Of a stretch of 64,000 bases of DNA, positions 1 through 9,533 are shown in pieces. The notes beneath the pieces were generated by a model. It was not told the DNA's origin. It searched no databases and was given only the letters and a program-made list of their open reading frames with translations. Location: the NCBI GenBank assembly GCA_947683625.1, contig CANTUR010000793.1:6882001-6946000 (forward strand), read 5' to 3'. The stretch is from Mallotus nudiflorus. Lineage: Eukaryota > Streptophyta > Magnoliopsida > Malpighiales > Euphorbiaceae. Position 1 is the first letter of the stretch. Every line of letters begins with the position of its first letter. A program made the translations under genes and the position numbers.

Positions 1-4
1 AAAA

Positions 5-2178
5 CCATTTGCGTACAAATTTGCATGAGTTCACGTTTTGCGTTCACACAAGCGCAAAAATTGTGCATTCAATTAAATCAACTAGATTTATGAGTTTTAA
101 AGGCTGGAATATGTCTTTAGGATTGAAAATATGTAGCTGGAATATTGGATTACATGTTTTAAACAATTTCTGCAGAACTTTTGCACGAGTTAACATTTTG
201 CGTTCAAAAAAGTGCAAATGTGCAAGATTGTTCATTCAACAATCTCATTTATATTTGTGAGATTAAAAAGCTAGAATATATGATTAGTGCTATTAACATG
301 CGATTGGAACATTGGATGTCTTGTCTACAACCATTTGCGCACAAATTTGCACGAATTCACATTTTTTATTCAAACACGCGCAAATGTGCATAGGTTGTGA
401 ATTCAATTAAATCAACTAGATTTATGAGTTTGAAATGCTGGAATATGTCTTTAGGATTGAAAATATCTAGTTGGAACGTCGGATCACATGTTTTAAACAA
501 TTTGTGCATAAATTTAGCACGAATTATCATTTTGCGTCCAAACAGGCGTAAATGTGCAAAAATTGTGCATTCCACGACCTCATTTACATTATGGAGATAA
601 AAAAGCTAGAATATATGATTAGCTCTACTAATATGTAATTGGAACATTGGATATCTTGTCTAAAACCATTTGCGCACAAATTTGAACGAGTTCACGTTTT
701 GTGTGAAAAACAAGTGCAAATGTGCAAAAATTATGCATTCAACTAAATCAACTAGATTTATGAGTTTTAAATGCTGGAATATGTCTTTAGGATTGAAAAT
801 ATGTAATTGGAACATTATATTACATGTTTTAAACAATTTGTGTATAAACTTTGCACGAGTTAATATTTTGTGTTCAAACAGGCGCAAATGTGCAAAAATT
901 GTGCATTCAACAATCTCATTTATATTTAAGAGTTTAAAAAGCTAGAATATGTGATTAGTGTTGTGAATATTTGATTGGAACATTGGATAACTCGTCTTAA
1001 AACCATTTGCGAACAAATTTGCACGAGTTCGCGTTTTACGTTAAAACATGCGCAAATGTGCCAAAATTGTGCATTCAATTAAATCAACTACAATTATGAG
1101 TTTCAAAGGCTGGAATATGTCTTTAGGATTGAAAATATGTAGTTCAAATATTGGATTACACATTTTAAGCAGTTTATGTGTAAATTTTGCACTAGTTAAC
1201 TTTTTGCTTTCATAGAGGTGCAAATGTGCACAAATTGTGCATTCAACAATCTCATTTATATTTATGAGTTTAAAAAGCTAGAATATGTGATTAGTGTTGT
1301 GAATATTTGATTGGAAATATTGGATATCTTGTCTAAAACCATTTGTGCACAAATTTGCACGAGTTGACATTTTGCGTTCAAACATGCGTAAATGTGCAAA
1401 AATTGTGCATTCATCTAAATCAACTAGATTTGTGAGTTTTAAATGCTGGAATATGTCTTCAGGATTGAAAATATGTAGCTGGAACATTGTATTACATATT
1501 ATAAACAATTTCTCCTTAAATTTTGCACGAGTTAACATTATGCGTTCGTTCTTAGAGGCGCAAATGTGCACAAATTGTGCATTCAACAATCTCATTTATA
1601 TATTTATAAGCTTAAAAAGCTAGAATATATATGATTAGTGTTGTGAATATATTATGATTGGAACATTGGATATCTTGTCTAGAACCATTTGCGCATAAAT
1701 TTACGCGAGTCCATGTTTTGCATTCAAGCATACACAAATGTCCACAAATTGCGCATTGAATAAAATCAACAGCATTAATGAGTTTGAAATGCTAGAATAT
1801 GTCTTCAGGATTGAAAATATGTAGTTGGAATATTGGATTACATGTTTTCAACAATTTGTGCATAAATTTTGTTCGAGTTAAGATTTTGGGTTCGAACTGG
1901 CGCAAAAGTGCAAAAATTATACATTCAACAATCTCATTTATATTTATATAAGTGTAGAAAGCTTAAACATGTGATTAGCATTGTGAATTTGTGATTGGAA
2001 CATTGGATATCTTGTCTAAAACCATTTGCGCACAAATTTGGAAGAGTTCACATTTTGCGTTCAAATAGGTGCAAATGTGCAAAAATTGTGCATTGAACAA
2101 TATCATTTATATTTATGAGTTTCTAAAGTGATTAGTGTTATGGGTATGCGATTGGAAAATTGGACGCCTTTTCTAAAA
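5..2178. repeat. HOR copy 1 (2174 bp, 13 monomers)
   Basis: Reference copy for the unit order. Dimer 1 (5-330) carries a CACACAAGCGC tract. Dimer 2 (331-665) carries a GCGTCCAAACAGG tract. Dimer 3 (666-1002) carries GTGTGAAAAACAAG. Dimer 4 (1003-1338) carries CAACTACAATTATGAG and TTTTAAGCAGTTTATG. Dimer 5 (1339-1684) carries GTTCGTTCTTAGAGGCG. Dimer 6 (1685-2021) carries ATTGAATAAAATCAACAGC. The single hybrid monomer 7 is 2022-2178. Confidence 0.9.
2022..2178. repeat. Thirteenth (hybrid a/b) satellite monomer
   Basis: This 157-bp unit begins like an a monomer and ends like a b monomer (CAATATCATTTATATTTATGAG, then ATTGGAAAATTGGA). It lacks about 10 bp (GCTAGAATAT) found in other b ends. It recurs once per full HOR, for example at about 11592-11750, 13577-13733 and 46474-46630, and makes the HOR an odd number of monomers. 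Confidence 0.8.
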
Positions 2179-4168
2179 CCATTTGCACACAAATTTGCAT
2201 GAGTTCACGTTTTGCGTTCACATAAGCACCAAAATTGTGCATTCAATTAAATCAACTAGATTTATGAGATTTAGAGGCTGGAATACGTCTTTAGGATTGA
2301 AAATATGTAGTTGGAATATTGGATTACATGTTTTAAACAATTTGTGCATAACTTTTGCACGAGTTAACATTTTGCGTTCAAAAAAGCACAAATGTGTAAG
2401 ATTGTTCATTCAACAATCTCATTTATATTTGTGAGATTAAAAAGCTAGAATATGTGATTAGTGCTATTAATATAAGATTGGAACATTGGATGTCTTGTCT
2501 AAAACCATTTGCGCACAAATTTACACGAGTTCACGTTTTTCGTTCAAACATGCGCAAATGTGCGCAAGTTGTGCATTCAATTAAATCAACTAGATTTACG
2601 AGTTTTAAATGCTGGAATTTGTCTTTAGGATTGAAAATATGTAGTTGGAACATTGGATCACATGTTTTAAACAATTTGTGCATAAATTTAGCACGAGTTA
2701 TCATTTTGCGTCCAAACAGGCGCAAATGTGCAAAAATTGTGCATTCAACAATCTCATTTATATTTTTGAGTTTGAAAAGCTAGAATTTTGGATTAGTGTT
2801 GTGAATATGTAATTGGAACATTGGATATCTTGTCTAAAACCATTTGCGCACAAATTTGCACGAGTTCACGTTTTGTGTGAAATCAAGTGCAAATGTGCAA
2901 AAATTATGCATTCAATTAAATCAACTAGATTTGCGAGCTTTAAATGCTGGAGTATGTCTTTAGGATTGAAAATATGTAGTTGGAACATTGGATCACATGT
3001 TTTAAACCATCTGTGTATAAACTTTGCATGAGTTAACATTTTGCATTCAAACAGGCGCAAATGTGCAAAAATTGAGCATTCAACAATCTCATTTATATTT
3101 AAGAGTTTAAAAAGCTAGAATATGTGATTAGTGTTGTGAATATTTGATTGGAACATTGGATATCTCGTCTTAAAACCATTTGCGCATAAATTTGCACGAG
3201 TTCACGTTTTTGCATTAAAACATGCGCAAATGTGCAAAAATTGTGCATGCAATTAAATCAACTACAATTATGAGTTTTAAAAGTTGGAATATGTCTTTAG
3301 GATTGAAAATATATAGTTCAAACATTGGATTACATGTGTTTTAAGCAGTTTATGTGTAAATTTTGCACGAGTTAACATTTTGCGTTCATAGAGGTGCAAA
3401 TGTGCATTCAACAATCTCATTTATATTTATGAGTTTAAAAAGCTAGAACATGTGATTAGTGTTGTGAATATTTGATTGGAAACATTGGATATCTTGTCTA
3501 AAACCATTTGTGCACAAATTTGCACGAGTTGACATTTTGCATTCAAACATGCACAAATGTGCAAAAATTGTGCATTCATTTAAATCAACTAGATTTATGA
3601 GTTTTAAATGCTGGAATACATCTTCAGGATTGAAAATATGTAGCTGGAACACTGGATTACATATTATAAATAATTTCTCATTAAATTTTGCACGAGTTAA
3701 CATTTTGCGTTCGTTCTTAGAGGCATAAATGTGCACAAATTGTGCATCCAACAATCTCATTTATATATTTATGAGCTTAAAAAGCTAGAATATATATGAT
3801 TAGAGTTTTGAATATATGATTGGAACATTGGATATCTTGTCTAGAACCATTTGCACACAAATTTACGTGAGTTCACGTTTGCGTTCAAGCATACGCAAAT
3901 GTCCACAAATTGTGCATTGAATAAAATCAACAGCATTAACGAGTTTGAAATGGTAGAATATGTCTTCAGGATTGAAAATATGTAGTTGGAACATTGGATT
4001 ACATGTTTTCAACAATTTGCGCATAAATTTTGTATGAGTTAAGGTTTTGCATTCAAACTGGCCCAAAAGTGCAAAAATTATACATTCAACAATCTCATTT
4101 ATATTTATGAGTCTAGAAAGCTAAAACATGTGATTAGCATTGTGAATTTGTGATTGAAACATTGGATA

Positions 4169-4173
4169 TCTTG
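4169..4173. other. Target-site duplication of element A, left copy (TCTTG)
   Basis: TCTTG directly precedes the LTR end TGTTAAG and is repeated at 11582-11586. In uninterrupted satellite copies this place reads GATATCTTGTCTAAAA, so the empty site is visible in the neighbouring repeats. Confidence 0.93.
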
Positions 4174-4907
4174 TGTTAAGAACCTCCAAGGATTAGAACC
4201 ATGAACCCTAATGATTATGAACCCGTGAATTACTATCTTGAAAATCCAAGAACAAATTGAGTTTCAAAACCTAAGAATCGCTTAAATCAGATTGCAAGGT
4301 TTGGTTGATCAAGATTAGAACCTAAAGAAAACTAAGTTCTTTAAACCCTAACCCTTAACACGCCACAAGGATAGATCAATTCCTTGATAAGTGATTTATG
4401 CATTCAACAAGAATTCAAGAATTCAGGCAAATATGCAAAAGGACTAATTTTCATTCAAATTTCCAATTTGTCTAAAACACACCATAAGGAGGGTTTTTAT
4501 AACATCCTAACATGAGAAACCCTAATAAAAACTATTAAGCATAATAGCAAATAATATAGTTCTGAACTTAAATAAGTGATTTGAGCCCACATGTTAGCCC
4601 ACATTAGTCTTCACGTATTTGGACTTGCCAAACATTAAACAAAGCCCATTCAATTATGTCTTCACTTGGGCCAAACCTAGCATGACCAATTGAACTTCCT
4701 TGACTAGCCCAATCTTGCATATAGCCGATTAAGGCTTCTTGTAGCTTCTTGGACCTTGACCTTGTAATTGGGCCTCGTGGCATGCTTAATGGATCCTTAG
4801 CTTTATCTTTGGTTTTCTTGATGTCCTCTCCATCAAGCCCATCCTTAGCTTTATCTCTAGAAATGCTGCCACCATTACCATTCTTAAGCTTGGCTATGTT
4901 CGTATCA
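4174..4907 (-). repeat. Element A 3' LTR (734 bp)
   Basis: Direct repeat of 10861-11581. In element sense it runs TGATACG...CTTAACA, giving the usual TG...CA ends. It is 13 bp longer than the partner LTR, mostly because AGCCCACAT is duplicated around 4588-4608. The first 300 or so bases in element sense are also coding: the last residues of pol lie here. Confidence 0.95.
4494..4501 (-). promoter_or_regulatory. TATA-like box in element A 3' LTR
   Basis: The minus strand reads TATAAAAA followed by CCCTCC, in the middle of the LTR where the RNA start is expected. The same motif is kept in the partner LTR at 11180-11187. Position and sequence only; no transcript evidence. Confidence 0.5.
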
Positions 4908-5017
4908 TTCCCTCCGTCTTTAGGATGATTCGTCCTCGAATCAAGCTCATCACCTACATCAAAAGGACTTAGATCAGCAACATTAAATGTACCACTCACA
5001 TTATACTCACCTTTCAA
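4604..5017 (-). CDS. pol: Element A integrase C-terminal tail, running into the LTR (open segment)
   Basis: This 137-residue open segment starts in the integrase tail (ATFNVADLSPFDVG type, here GTFNVADLSPFDVGDELDSR) and continues through the polypurine tract, where the codons for Lys-Asp-Gly-Gly-Asn-Asp coincide with the purine run. It then reads about 101 codons inside the LTR. The LTR-encoded part is charged, with a Lys/Asp-rich stretch and then the motif GPITRSRSKKLQEA, whose core recurs in elements B and C. Its role is unknown; in CRM elements a C-terminal motif at this place is thought to help target centromeres. It is separated from the upstream integrase segment by broken sequence at 5018-5119. 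Confidence 0.8.
   Translation of the reverse strand: MKGEYNVSGTFNVADLSPFDVGDELDSRTNHPKDGGNDTNIAKLKNGNGGSISRDKAKDGLDGEDIKKTKDKAKDPLSMPRGPITRSRSKKLQEALIGYMQDWASQGSSIGHARFGPSEDIIEWALFNVWQVQIRED
4908..4920 (-). other. Element A polypurine tract
   Basis: The minus strand reads AAGACGGAGGGAA directly before the LTR start TGATACG. The purine run next to the 3' LTR is where plus-strand DNA synthesis is primed in LTR retrotransposons. One pyrimidine (C) interrupts it. It also encodes part of pol. Confidence 0.85.
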
Positions 5018-5119
5018 ATCAATCTTGTAGGCATTGTCATTGATCCTCTTAAGGACTTTAAATGGACCATCACCCCTCGGACTTAGCTTAGACCATCATT
5101 GATTTGGGAATCTTTCCTT

Positions 5120-5785
5120 TCAAAAATGAACCCAAACCCAATCTCCAGGTTGGAACACCATTGGAATTCGTCCTTTGTTAACCCTCTCAACTGCTTTTGC
5201 ATTTTGATTCTCAATTCTCTCTTTAACTTGCTTGTGTAGCTTTTTAACCAAATCTGCCTTAGAAGAACCTTTAACACTAACAAGCTTGTTAAGGGGTAAA
5301 GGAATCAAATCAATAGGAGTTAAAGGATTAAATCCATATACAATTTCAAATGGTGAAGTGTGTGTAGTGCTATGAACAGCCTTATTGTATGAAAATTCAA
5401 CAAATGGCAACAAATCCTCCCAAGATTTTAAATTCCTAGAAATCAAAGCACGAAGCAATTGAACCAAAGTCCTATTCACAACTTCAGTTTGTCCATCTGT
5501 TTGCGGATGGCAAGTAGTAGAAAAGAGCAATTTTGTGCCTAACTTACCCCATAGCACACGCCAAAAGTGACGTAGAAATTTAACATCTCTATCACTAACA
5601 ATGGTCCTAGGTACTCCATGCAAACGCACAACTTCCCTAAGAAACAAATCAGCAATATAAATAGAATCATCACTTTTATGGCATGGTATAAAGTGAGCCA
5701 TCTTACTAAACCTATCCACAACAACAAAGATACTATCTTTACCTTTCCTAGATCTAGGCAAACCAAGCACAAATTCCATAGACAA
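5120..5785 (-). CDS. pol: Element A integrase core and GPY/F-side fragment (open segment)
   Basis: 221 residues of Ty3/gypsy integrase, the enzyme that joins element cDNA to the host chromosome. The second and third residues of the D,D35E triad are present: D65 in IVSDRDVKF and E101 in GQTEVVNRTL, exactly 35 residues apart. The first position, normally Asp in ISMDFVLGLP, reads Glu (E4, MSMEFVLGLP), a GAT-to-GAA type change. The conserved VVVDRFSKMAHF segment follows. The segment ends at QPGDWVWVHF; the expected RKERFP...GPF module lies in broken sequence. The upstream HHCC zinc-finger half is in another frame. Confidence 0.9.
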   Translation of the reverse strand: MSMEFVLGLPRSRKGKDSIFVVVDRFSKMAHFIPCHKSDDSIYIADLFLREVVRLHGVPRTIVSDRDVKFLRHFWRVLWGKLGTKLLFSTTCHPQTDGQTEVVNRTLVQLLRALISRNLKSWEDLLPFVEFSYNKAVHSTTHTSPFEIVYGFNPLTPIDLIPLPLNKLVSVKGSSKADLVKKLHKQVKERIENQNAKAVERVNKGRIPMVFQPGDWVWVHF

Positions 5786-5901
5786 ATCTATCCAAGGAAC
5801 ATCAAGAATAGGTAAAGGTGTATATAACCCATGGGGTTACAATTTGGACTTAGCTTTCAAACATACAATGCATTGACCACAAATCTTATGCACATCACGT
5901 T

Positions 5902-6603
5902 TCATGCATGGCCAAAAAAATGCTCAATTAGCGTATCATAAGTCTTTTGTATCCCAAAATGACCCATTAAACTGCCCCCATGTGCTTCTCTAACTAGTAC
6001 AACCCGCAAAGAACAATTAGGAATACAAAGGCGATTTTTCTTGAAAAGAAAACCCTCAAACACATAAAAATCATTAAAAACAGTCCCATTTGCACAAGTG
6101 GTAAACACATTGCTAAAATCATTATCACTTACATACAACTCTTTTATGAACTCAAAGCCTAAAAATTTAGAATCAAGAGTAGTAAGTAAAGCATACCTGC
6201 GAGAGAGTGCATCAGCAACCACATTTTCCTTACCTTTCTTGTACTTGATTACATATGGGAATGTCTTAATGAACTCCATCCACTTGGCATGTCTTCGTTT
6301 CAGCTTGTCTTGCCCCTTGAGATGATTTAAACTCTCATGATCTGTGTGTATGACAAATTCCTTGGGCCATAAATAGTGTTGCCATGTTTGCAAGGCCCGA
6401 ACCAAAGCATAGAGTTCTTTGTCATAGGTCGGGCACCGAAGGGCTGCTCCATTTAGCTTTTCACTAAAATAGCATATAGGTCTACCCTCTTGCATCAAAA
6501 TAGCCCCAATTCCAAAGCCACTAGCATCACACTCAATCTCAAAGGTTTTGTCAAAGTTAGGTAAAACCAACAAAGGAGCATTACATAACTTATCTTTAAG
6601 CAT
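5902..6603 (-). CDS. pol: Element A RNase H and integrase zinc-finger start (open segment)
   Basis: 233 residues. RNase H, which removes the RNA strand during cDNA synthesis, shows its acidic residues D26 (IECDASGFGIG), E63 (YDKELYALV), D88 (IHTDHESL) and D131 (NVVADALSRR). The C-terminal part holds the two histidines of the integrase HHCC finger (REAHGGSLMGHFG). The segment lies in the same frame as the reverse transcriptase upstream but is cut from it by stops at 6604-6810, and from the rest of integrase by frameshifts at about 5790-5900. Confidence 0.9.
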   Translation of the reverse strand: MLKDKLCNAPLLVLPNFDKTFEIECDASGFGIGAILMQEGRPICYFSEKLNGAALRCPTYDKELYALVRALQTWQHYLWPKEFVIHTDHESLNHLKGQDKLKRRHAKWMEFIKTFPYVIKYKKGKENVVADALSRRYALLTTLDSKFLGFEFIKELYVSDNDFSNVFTTCANGTVFNDFYVFEGFLFKKNRLCIPNCSLRVVLVREAHGGSLMGHFGIQKTYDTLIEHFFGHA

Positions 6604-6810
6604 ATTAAAAGCATGTTCTTGTGCAGCACCCTAAGTAAACCCAAAATTTTTCTTGACAATTTCATTCAAGGGTGAAACTATACTACTAAAGTCTCTAATG
6701 AACCTCCTATAGAAACTAGCTAACCCATGAAAGCTCCGAACTTGGCTAATGGTTTTAGGTGTTGGCCACTCCCTAATTGCTTCTACCTTATCCACATCAA
6801 CCTCTAGACC

Positions 6811-8181
6811 CTATGAACTAACAATAAAACCAAGGAAATTAACTCTTTCCATGCAAAAACTACACTTTTTCAAATTGGCATACAATTTTTCTATCCTAAG
6901 AATTTCTAAAACCCTTTGCACATGCATGACATGATCATCAATGGACTTGGAATAAATTAAGATATCATCAAAATACACAACCATAAATTTACCAAGACAC
7001 TCTCGCAAGACATGATTCATCAACCTTATAAAAGTACTAGGTGCATTTGTAAGCCCAAATGGCATGACTAACCACTCATACAAACCATACTTAGTCTTAA
7101 AAGCCATTTTCCACTCATCCCCAGTTTTCATGCGGATTTGATAATAACCAGAACGCAAATCAATCTTAGTAAACAAACATGCACCATGTAACTCATTAAG
7201 CATATCATCTAACCTAGGGATAGGATGATGATACTTTATTGTTATTTTGTTGATTGCACGATAGTCCACACACATTCTCCATGTGCCATCCTTCTTTGGA
7301 ACCAAAATCACTGGAACTGCACAAGGACTTAAGCTCTCACGCACATACCCTTTTGAAATCAGTTCTTCCACTTGCCTTTGAAGCTCTTTTGTCTCCTCAG
7401 GATTACTTCTATAGGCTAGTCTATTTGGTATGGCAGCTCTCGGTATGAAATCTATTTGATGTTCTATCCCTCTTTGAGGAGGTAATCCACTTGGCATTTC
7501 CTCAGGAAAGACATCAGCAAACTCCTGCAAAAGATTAGCAAACATACTTGGCAAGGAAAGATCAAGTTCAGTAGTGTTCAAATATGCATCTTTATAAGTA
7601 ACAATAAATAACATCTGACTTGAATGCAATGCATGCCTAACTTCACTTTCCCTAGCCAAAAAACTACCCTTTGCCTTTGTTTTCTCTTTAGGCCGAATCT
7701 CACCCTTTAGGTTTTCACTCTCCTTGTTGTTATTTTCAATCTGACTCCTCTCTTTTTCTAGCTTACATTGGTTATCATACACTTCCTTTGGAGAAAGAGG
7801 TGTTAATGTAACTTTTCTCCCATCCTTCATAAATGAGTACCTATTTAGAAAGTCATCATGGATAGCCTTTATAACAAATTGCCATGGCCTGCCTAATAAG
7901 ATATGGCCAGCATGCATTGGCACGACATCACATAGCACCTCATCTGAATACCTACCAATTGTGAAAGGTACAACAACCTGCCTATTGACTTTGATATCAC
8001 CACAATTATTTAACCATAACAATCTATAAGGCCTAGGATGTGGAATCAGATTTAAACCCAATTTTTCAACCATTAAAGTGCTAGCAACATTTGTACAACT
8101 ACCACCATCAATAATAACAAGACAAGTCTTACCTTGTACATGGCATCTTGTGTGGAAAATGTTGTCTCTTTGCTGCTCCAA
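6811..8181 (-). CDS. pol: Element A protease and reverse transcriptase (open segment)
   Basis: The longest open segment of element A (456 residues). Aspartic protease lies near the start; its active-site triplet reads D25-G-G (IIDGGSCTNVAS) rather than the canonical D-S/T-G, followed by the flap side and the ILLGRPW motif. A Lys/Glu-rich linker follows. The reverse transcriptase domain has LVPKKDGTWRMCVDYRAIN, FTKIDLRSGYYQI, the WLVMPFGLTNAPSTF block and the catalytic YFDD (Y403 to D406, DNA 6975-6964). It stops within NFLGFIVSS at the end of RT, where homologues continue into the connection domain. The frame is the same as the zinc-knuckle segment upstream. Confidence 0.94.
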   Translation of the reverse strand: MEQQRDNIFHTRCHVQGKTCLVIIDGGSCTNVASTLMVEKLGLNLIPHPRPYRLLWLNNCGDIKVNRQVVVPFTIGRYSDEVLCDVVPMHAGHILLGRPWQFVIKAIHDDFLNRYSFMKDGRKVTLTPLSPKEVYDNQCKLEKERSQIENNNKESENLKGEIRPKEKTKAKGSFLARESEVRHALHSSQMLFIVTYKDAYLNTTELDLSLPSMFANLLQEFADVFPEEMPSGLPPQRGIEHQIDFIPRAAIPNRLAYRSNPEETKELQRQVEELISKGYVRESLSPCAVPVILVPKKDGTWRMCVDYRAINKITIKYHHPIPRLDDMLNELHGACLFTKIDLRSGYYQIRMKTGDEWKMAFKTKYGLYEWLVMPFGLTNAPSTFIRLMNHVLRECLGKFMVVYFDDILIYSKSIDDHVMHVQRVLEILRIEKLYANLKKCSFCMERVNFLGFIVSS

Positions 8182-8355
8182 GGCATCTTCTTCCTTTAAT
8201 TAAATACTTAGTGTGCGCCTTGCCACCAAAAGCTCACCTCCCATAGGACCTTCAATGAAATCATTATTGTTATCTTCTAATTATGGTATCTCAACATCAT
8301 TGTCACTCTCCTCACTTGCTGTTTCAATCTCCCCATGCTCTCTAGCCACCATTGT

Positions 8356-8856
8356 CTACTTATTTGGACATTGTGAAGCAATATGGCCATGCCCTAAGCA
8401 TTTGAAACACTTAATATCTCTATTCTTTTCTTTGTTGATTTCAGGTTTAGATGTCCCTTTGCTACTAGAAATGCTTTTCCCTTTGTTCTCATTGAAAATA
8501 GACTTCTCATCACCTTTCTTGCCTCCGTTCCATGAATTAGACCAATATGGCCTACCACTCGAAGTACCCTTGTATTCAAACCTAGTTGCTCCTCTAGGTT
8601 TTAGTTGCTTTTCCACCTTAATTATAAGGTGAACTAACTCCTCAAGCTCCACATAATGTTGCAACTCTACCTTACCAGCAATCTCCTTATTAAGCCCACC
8701 AATGAATCGTGCCATGGTAGCTTCCCTATCCTCATCCAAATCAGCCCTAGTCATAAGCATCTCCATCTCCTTGTAATAATCCTCAACACTCTTTGTACCT
8801 TGCCTCAAAGATTGGAGGTCTTTGATGTAACTCCCTATGCTAATGTCTAGGTACAA
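8356..8856 (-). CDS. gag: Element A Gag C-terminal part with zinc knuckle (open segment)
   Basis: 166 codons. From about residue 14 the sequence is Gag-like (QSLRQGTKSVEDYYKEMEM, then DREATMARF), a region of the retrotransposon Gag capsid family. A Ser/Gly/Lys-rich linker follows, then a CCHC zinc knuckle CFKCLGHGHIASQC (C150, C153, H158, C163) that binds element RNA. The first residues are probably out of frame, since homologues read differently before QSLRQ. A stop follows the knuckle, where homologues continue into protease without interruption. Confidence 0.88.
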   Translation of the reverse strand: MYLDISIGSYIKDLQSLRQGTKSVEDYYKEMEMLMTRADLDEDREATMARFIGGLNKEIAGKVELQHYVELEELVHLIIKVEKQLKPRGATRFEYKGTSSGRPYWSNSWNGGKKGDEKSIFNENKGKSISSSKGTSKPEINKEKNRDIKCFKCLGHGHIASQCPNK

Positions 8857-9533
8857 AATGTCTCCTCATGATAGTTTTAAGTGCAATCCAACTATTAATA
8901 GGTTCTTCCATGTTCCTCCTCCTACTGACCACCAACTGATCCCACCAAACTATAGCATACTCACTAAATTGGGTAACCACCAATTTCACCTTTTTCTCTT
9001 CTAAAAAGTTATGGCAATCAAAGATAAGGTTAACTCACTTTTCCCACTCCAAATATGCCTCCGGATCAGTTTTGCCCAAAAAAATAGGAATCCTAAGTTT
9101 GATGCTACCCAAGTTCCTATCAACGTCATCATAAGTTCCTATAGCCACCAAACTCACCACCAAAGTATCCTCTACCTCTACCATGATTTTGGTACCTCCT
9201 AGCTCCTCTACCCATGCCTCTACCAACCCCACCATAGGCGACATTATCATACTCCTCAAAGCCTTCACCAAAATCATCCTCATTCATCCCAATTTACTGC
9301 CCATAATTGCCTTGCGCATTCACCCCTTCATTCGGCCTATTTCCCATACCTCGGGCAAGTGCATTAATTTGGTCTAGAATGGCTTGTTGATTGGCTGCCA
9401 TTTCAAGTTGCAACCTTTCCATTTGCTCATTCATATTCCTTATTCTTCATTGCACCCTCTCATTTTCATGCATTTATGTCGTAAGTATGCCCGTAGTTGG
9501 CGTATTATCACCTCCATTAGAACCACTTGACAT
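8857..9533 (-). pseudogene. gag: Element A Gag N-terminal part, broken
   Basis: From the ATG at 9533-9531 the frame gives a Ser/Asn/Gly-rich start, stops at residues 20, 29 and 80, and a Gln/Met-rich probable coiled-coil stretch (RIRNMNEQMERLQLEMAANQ). A run of Gly-Arg repeats follows (HGRGRG type, about 9150-9240). After a frameshift near 9130 comes the recognisable Gag core start (DRNLGSIKLRIPIFLGKTDP, end near 9035). 8857-9034 holds further degraded Gag. Element B and C equivalents are intact enough to confirm the identity. Confidence 0.8.

Larger units (their letters stand above)
1..4173. repeat. Satellite array, segment 1 (about two HOR copies)
   Basis: Tandem repeat. The anchor CCATTTGYGYACAAATTT recurs at about 5, 331, 666, 1003, 1339, 1685, 2022, 2179, 2505, 2840, 3176, 3504 and 3847. 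Each interval of about 335 bp holds two diverged monomers of about 167 bp (type a begins CCATTTGCGCACAAATTT, type b begins CAATTTGTGCATAAATTT). The order of dimer variants from 5 to 2178 repeats from 2179. Short open frames occur on both strands but recur only because the repeat recurs. The array is cut at 4173 by element A. No gene is seen. Confidence 0.96.
4604..9533 (-). pseudogene. gag-pol: Element A gag-pol polyprotein, disrupted
   Basis: Remains of one gag-pol frame in the order gag, CCHC zinc knuckle, aspartic protease, reverse transcriptase, RNase H, integrase, integrase C-terminal tail. The start is taken at the ATG at 9533-9531, the first Met before recognisable Gag. In-frame stops lie at 9476-9474, 9449-9447 and 9296-9294, right after the knuckle near 8353, near 8195, at 6810-6808 and near 6640. 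Coding shifts frame near 9130 and 8830 in gag, and between 5902 and 5785 in integrase. Most stops can be read as C-to-T or G-to-A changes of Gln, Arg or Trp codons. No functional product is expected. Confidence 0.93.

Noticed and set aside
3700..3730. CENP-B-box-like motif around GTTCGTTCTTAGAGGC
   Set aside because: TTCG is present, but the required A and CGGG positions do not match in this or any other copy checked.
1..4173. Many 60-110 codon open frames on both strands of the satellite
   Set aside because: They recur with the repeat period, overlap on opposite strands, have no known domain, and change start and stop with single-base variants. They are shadows of the repeat, not genes. The same applies to all frames in 11582-25061 and 39102-64000.
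4174..4907. Solo LTR or separate element
   Set aside because: Matching LTR, primer site, polypurine tract and identical target duplication at 11582 show that it is the 3' LTR of one complete element.
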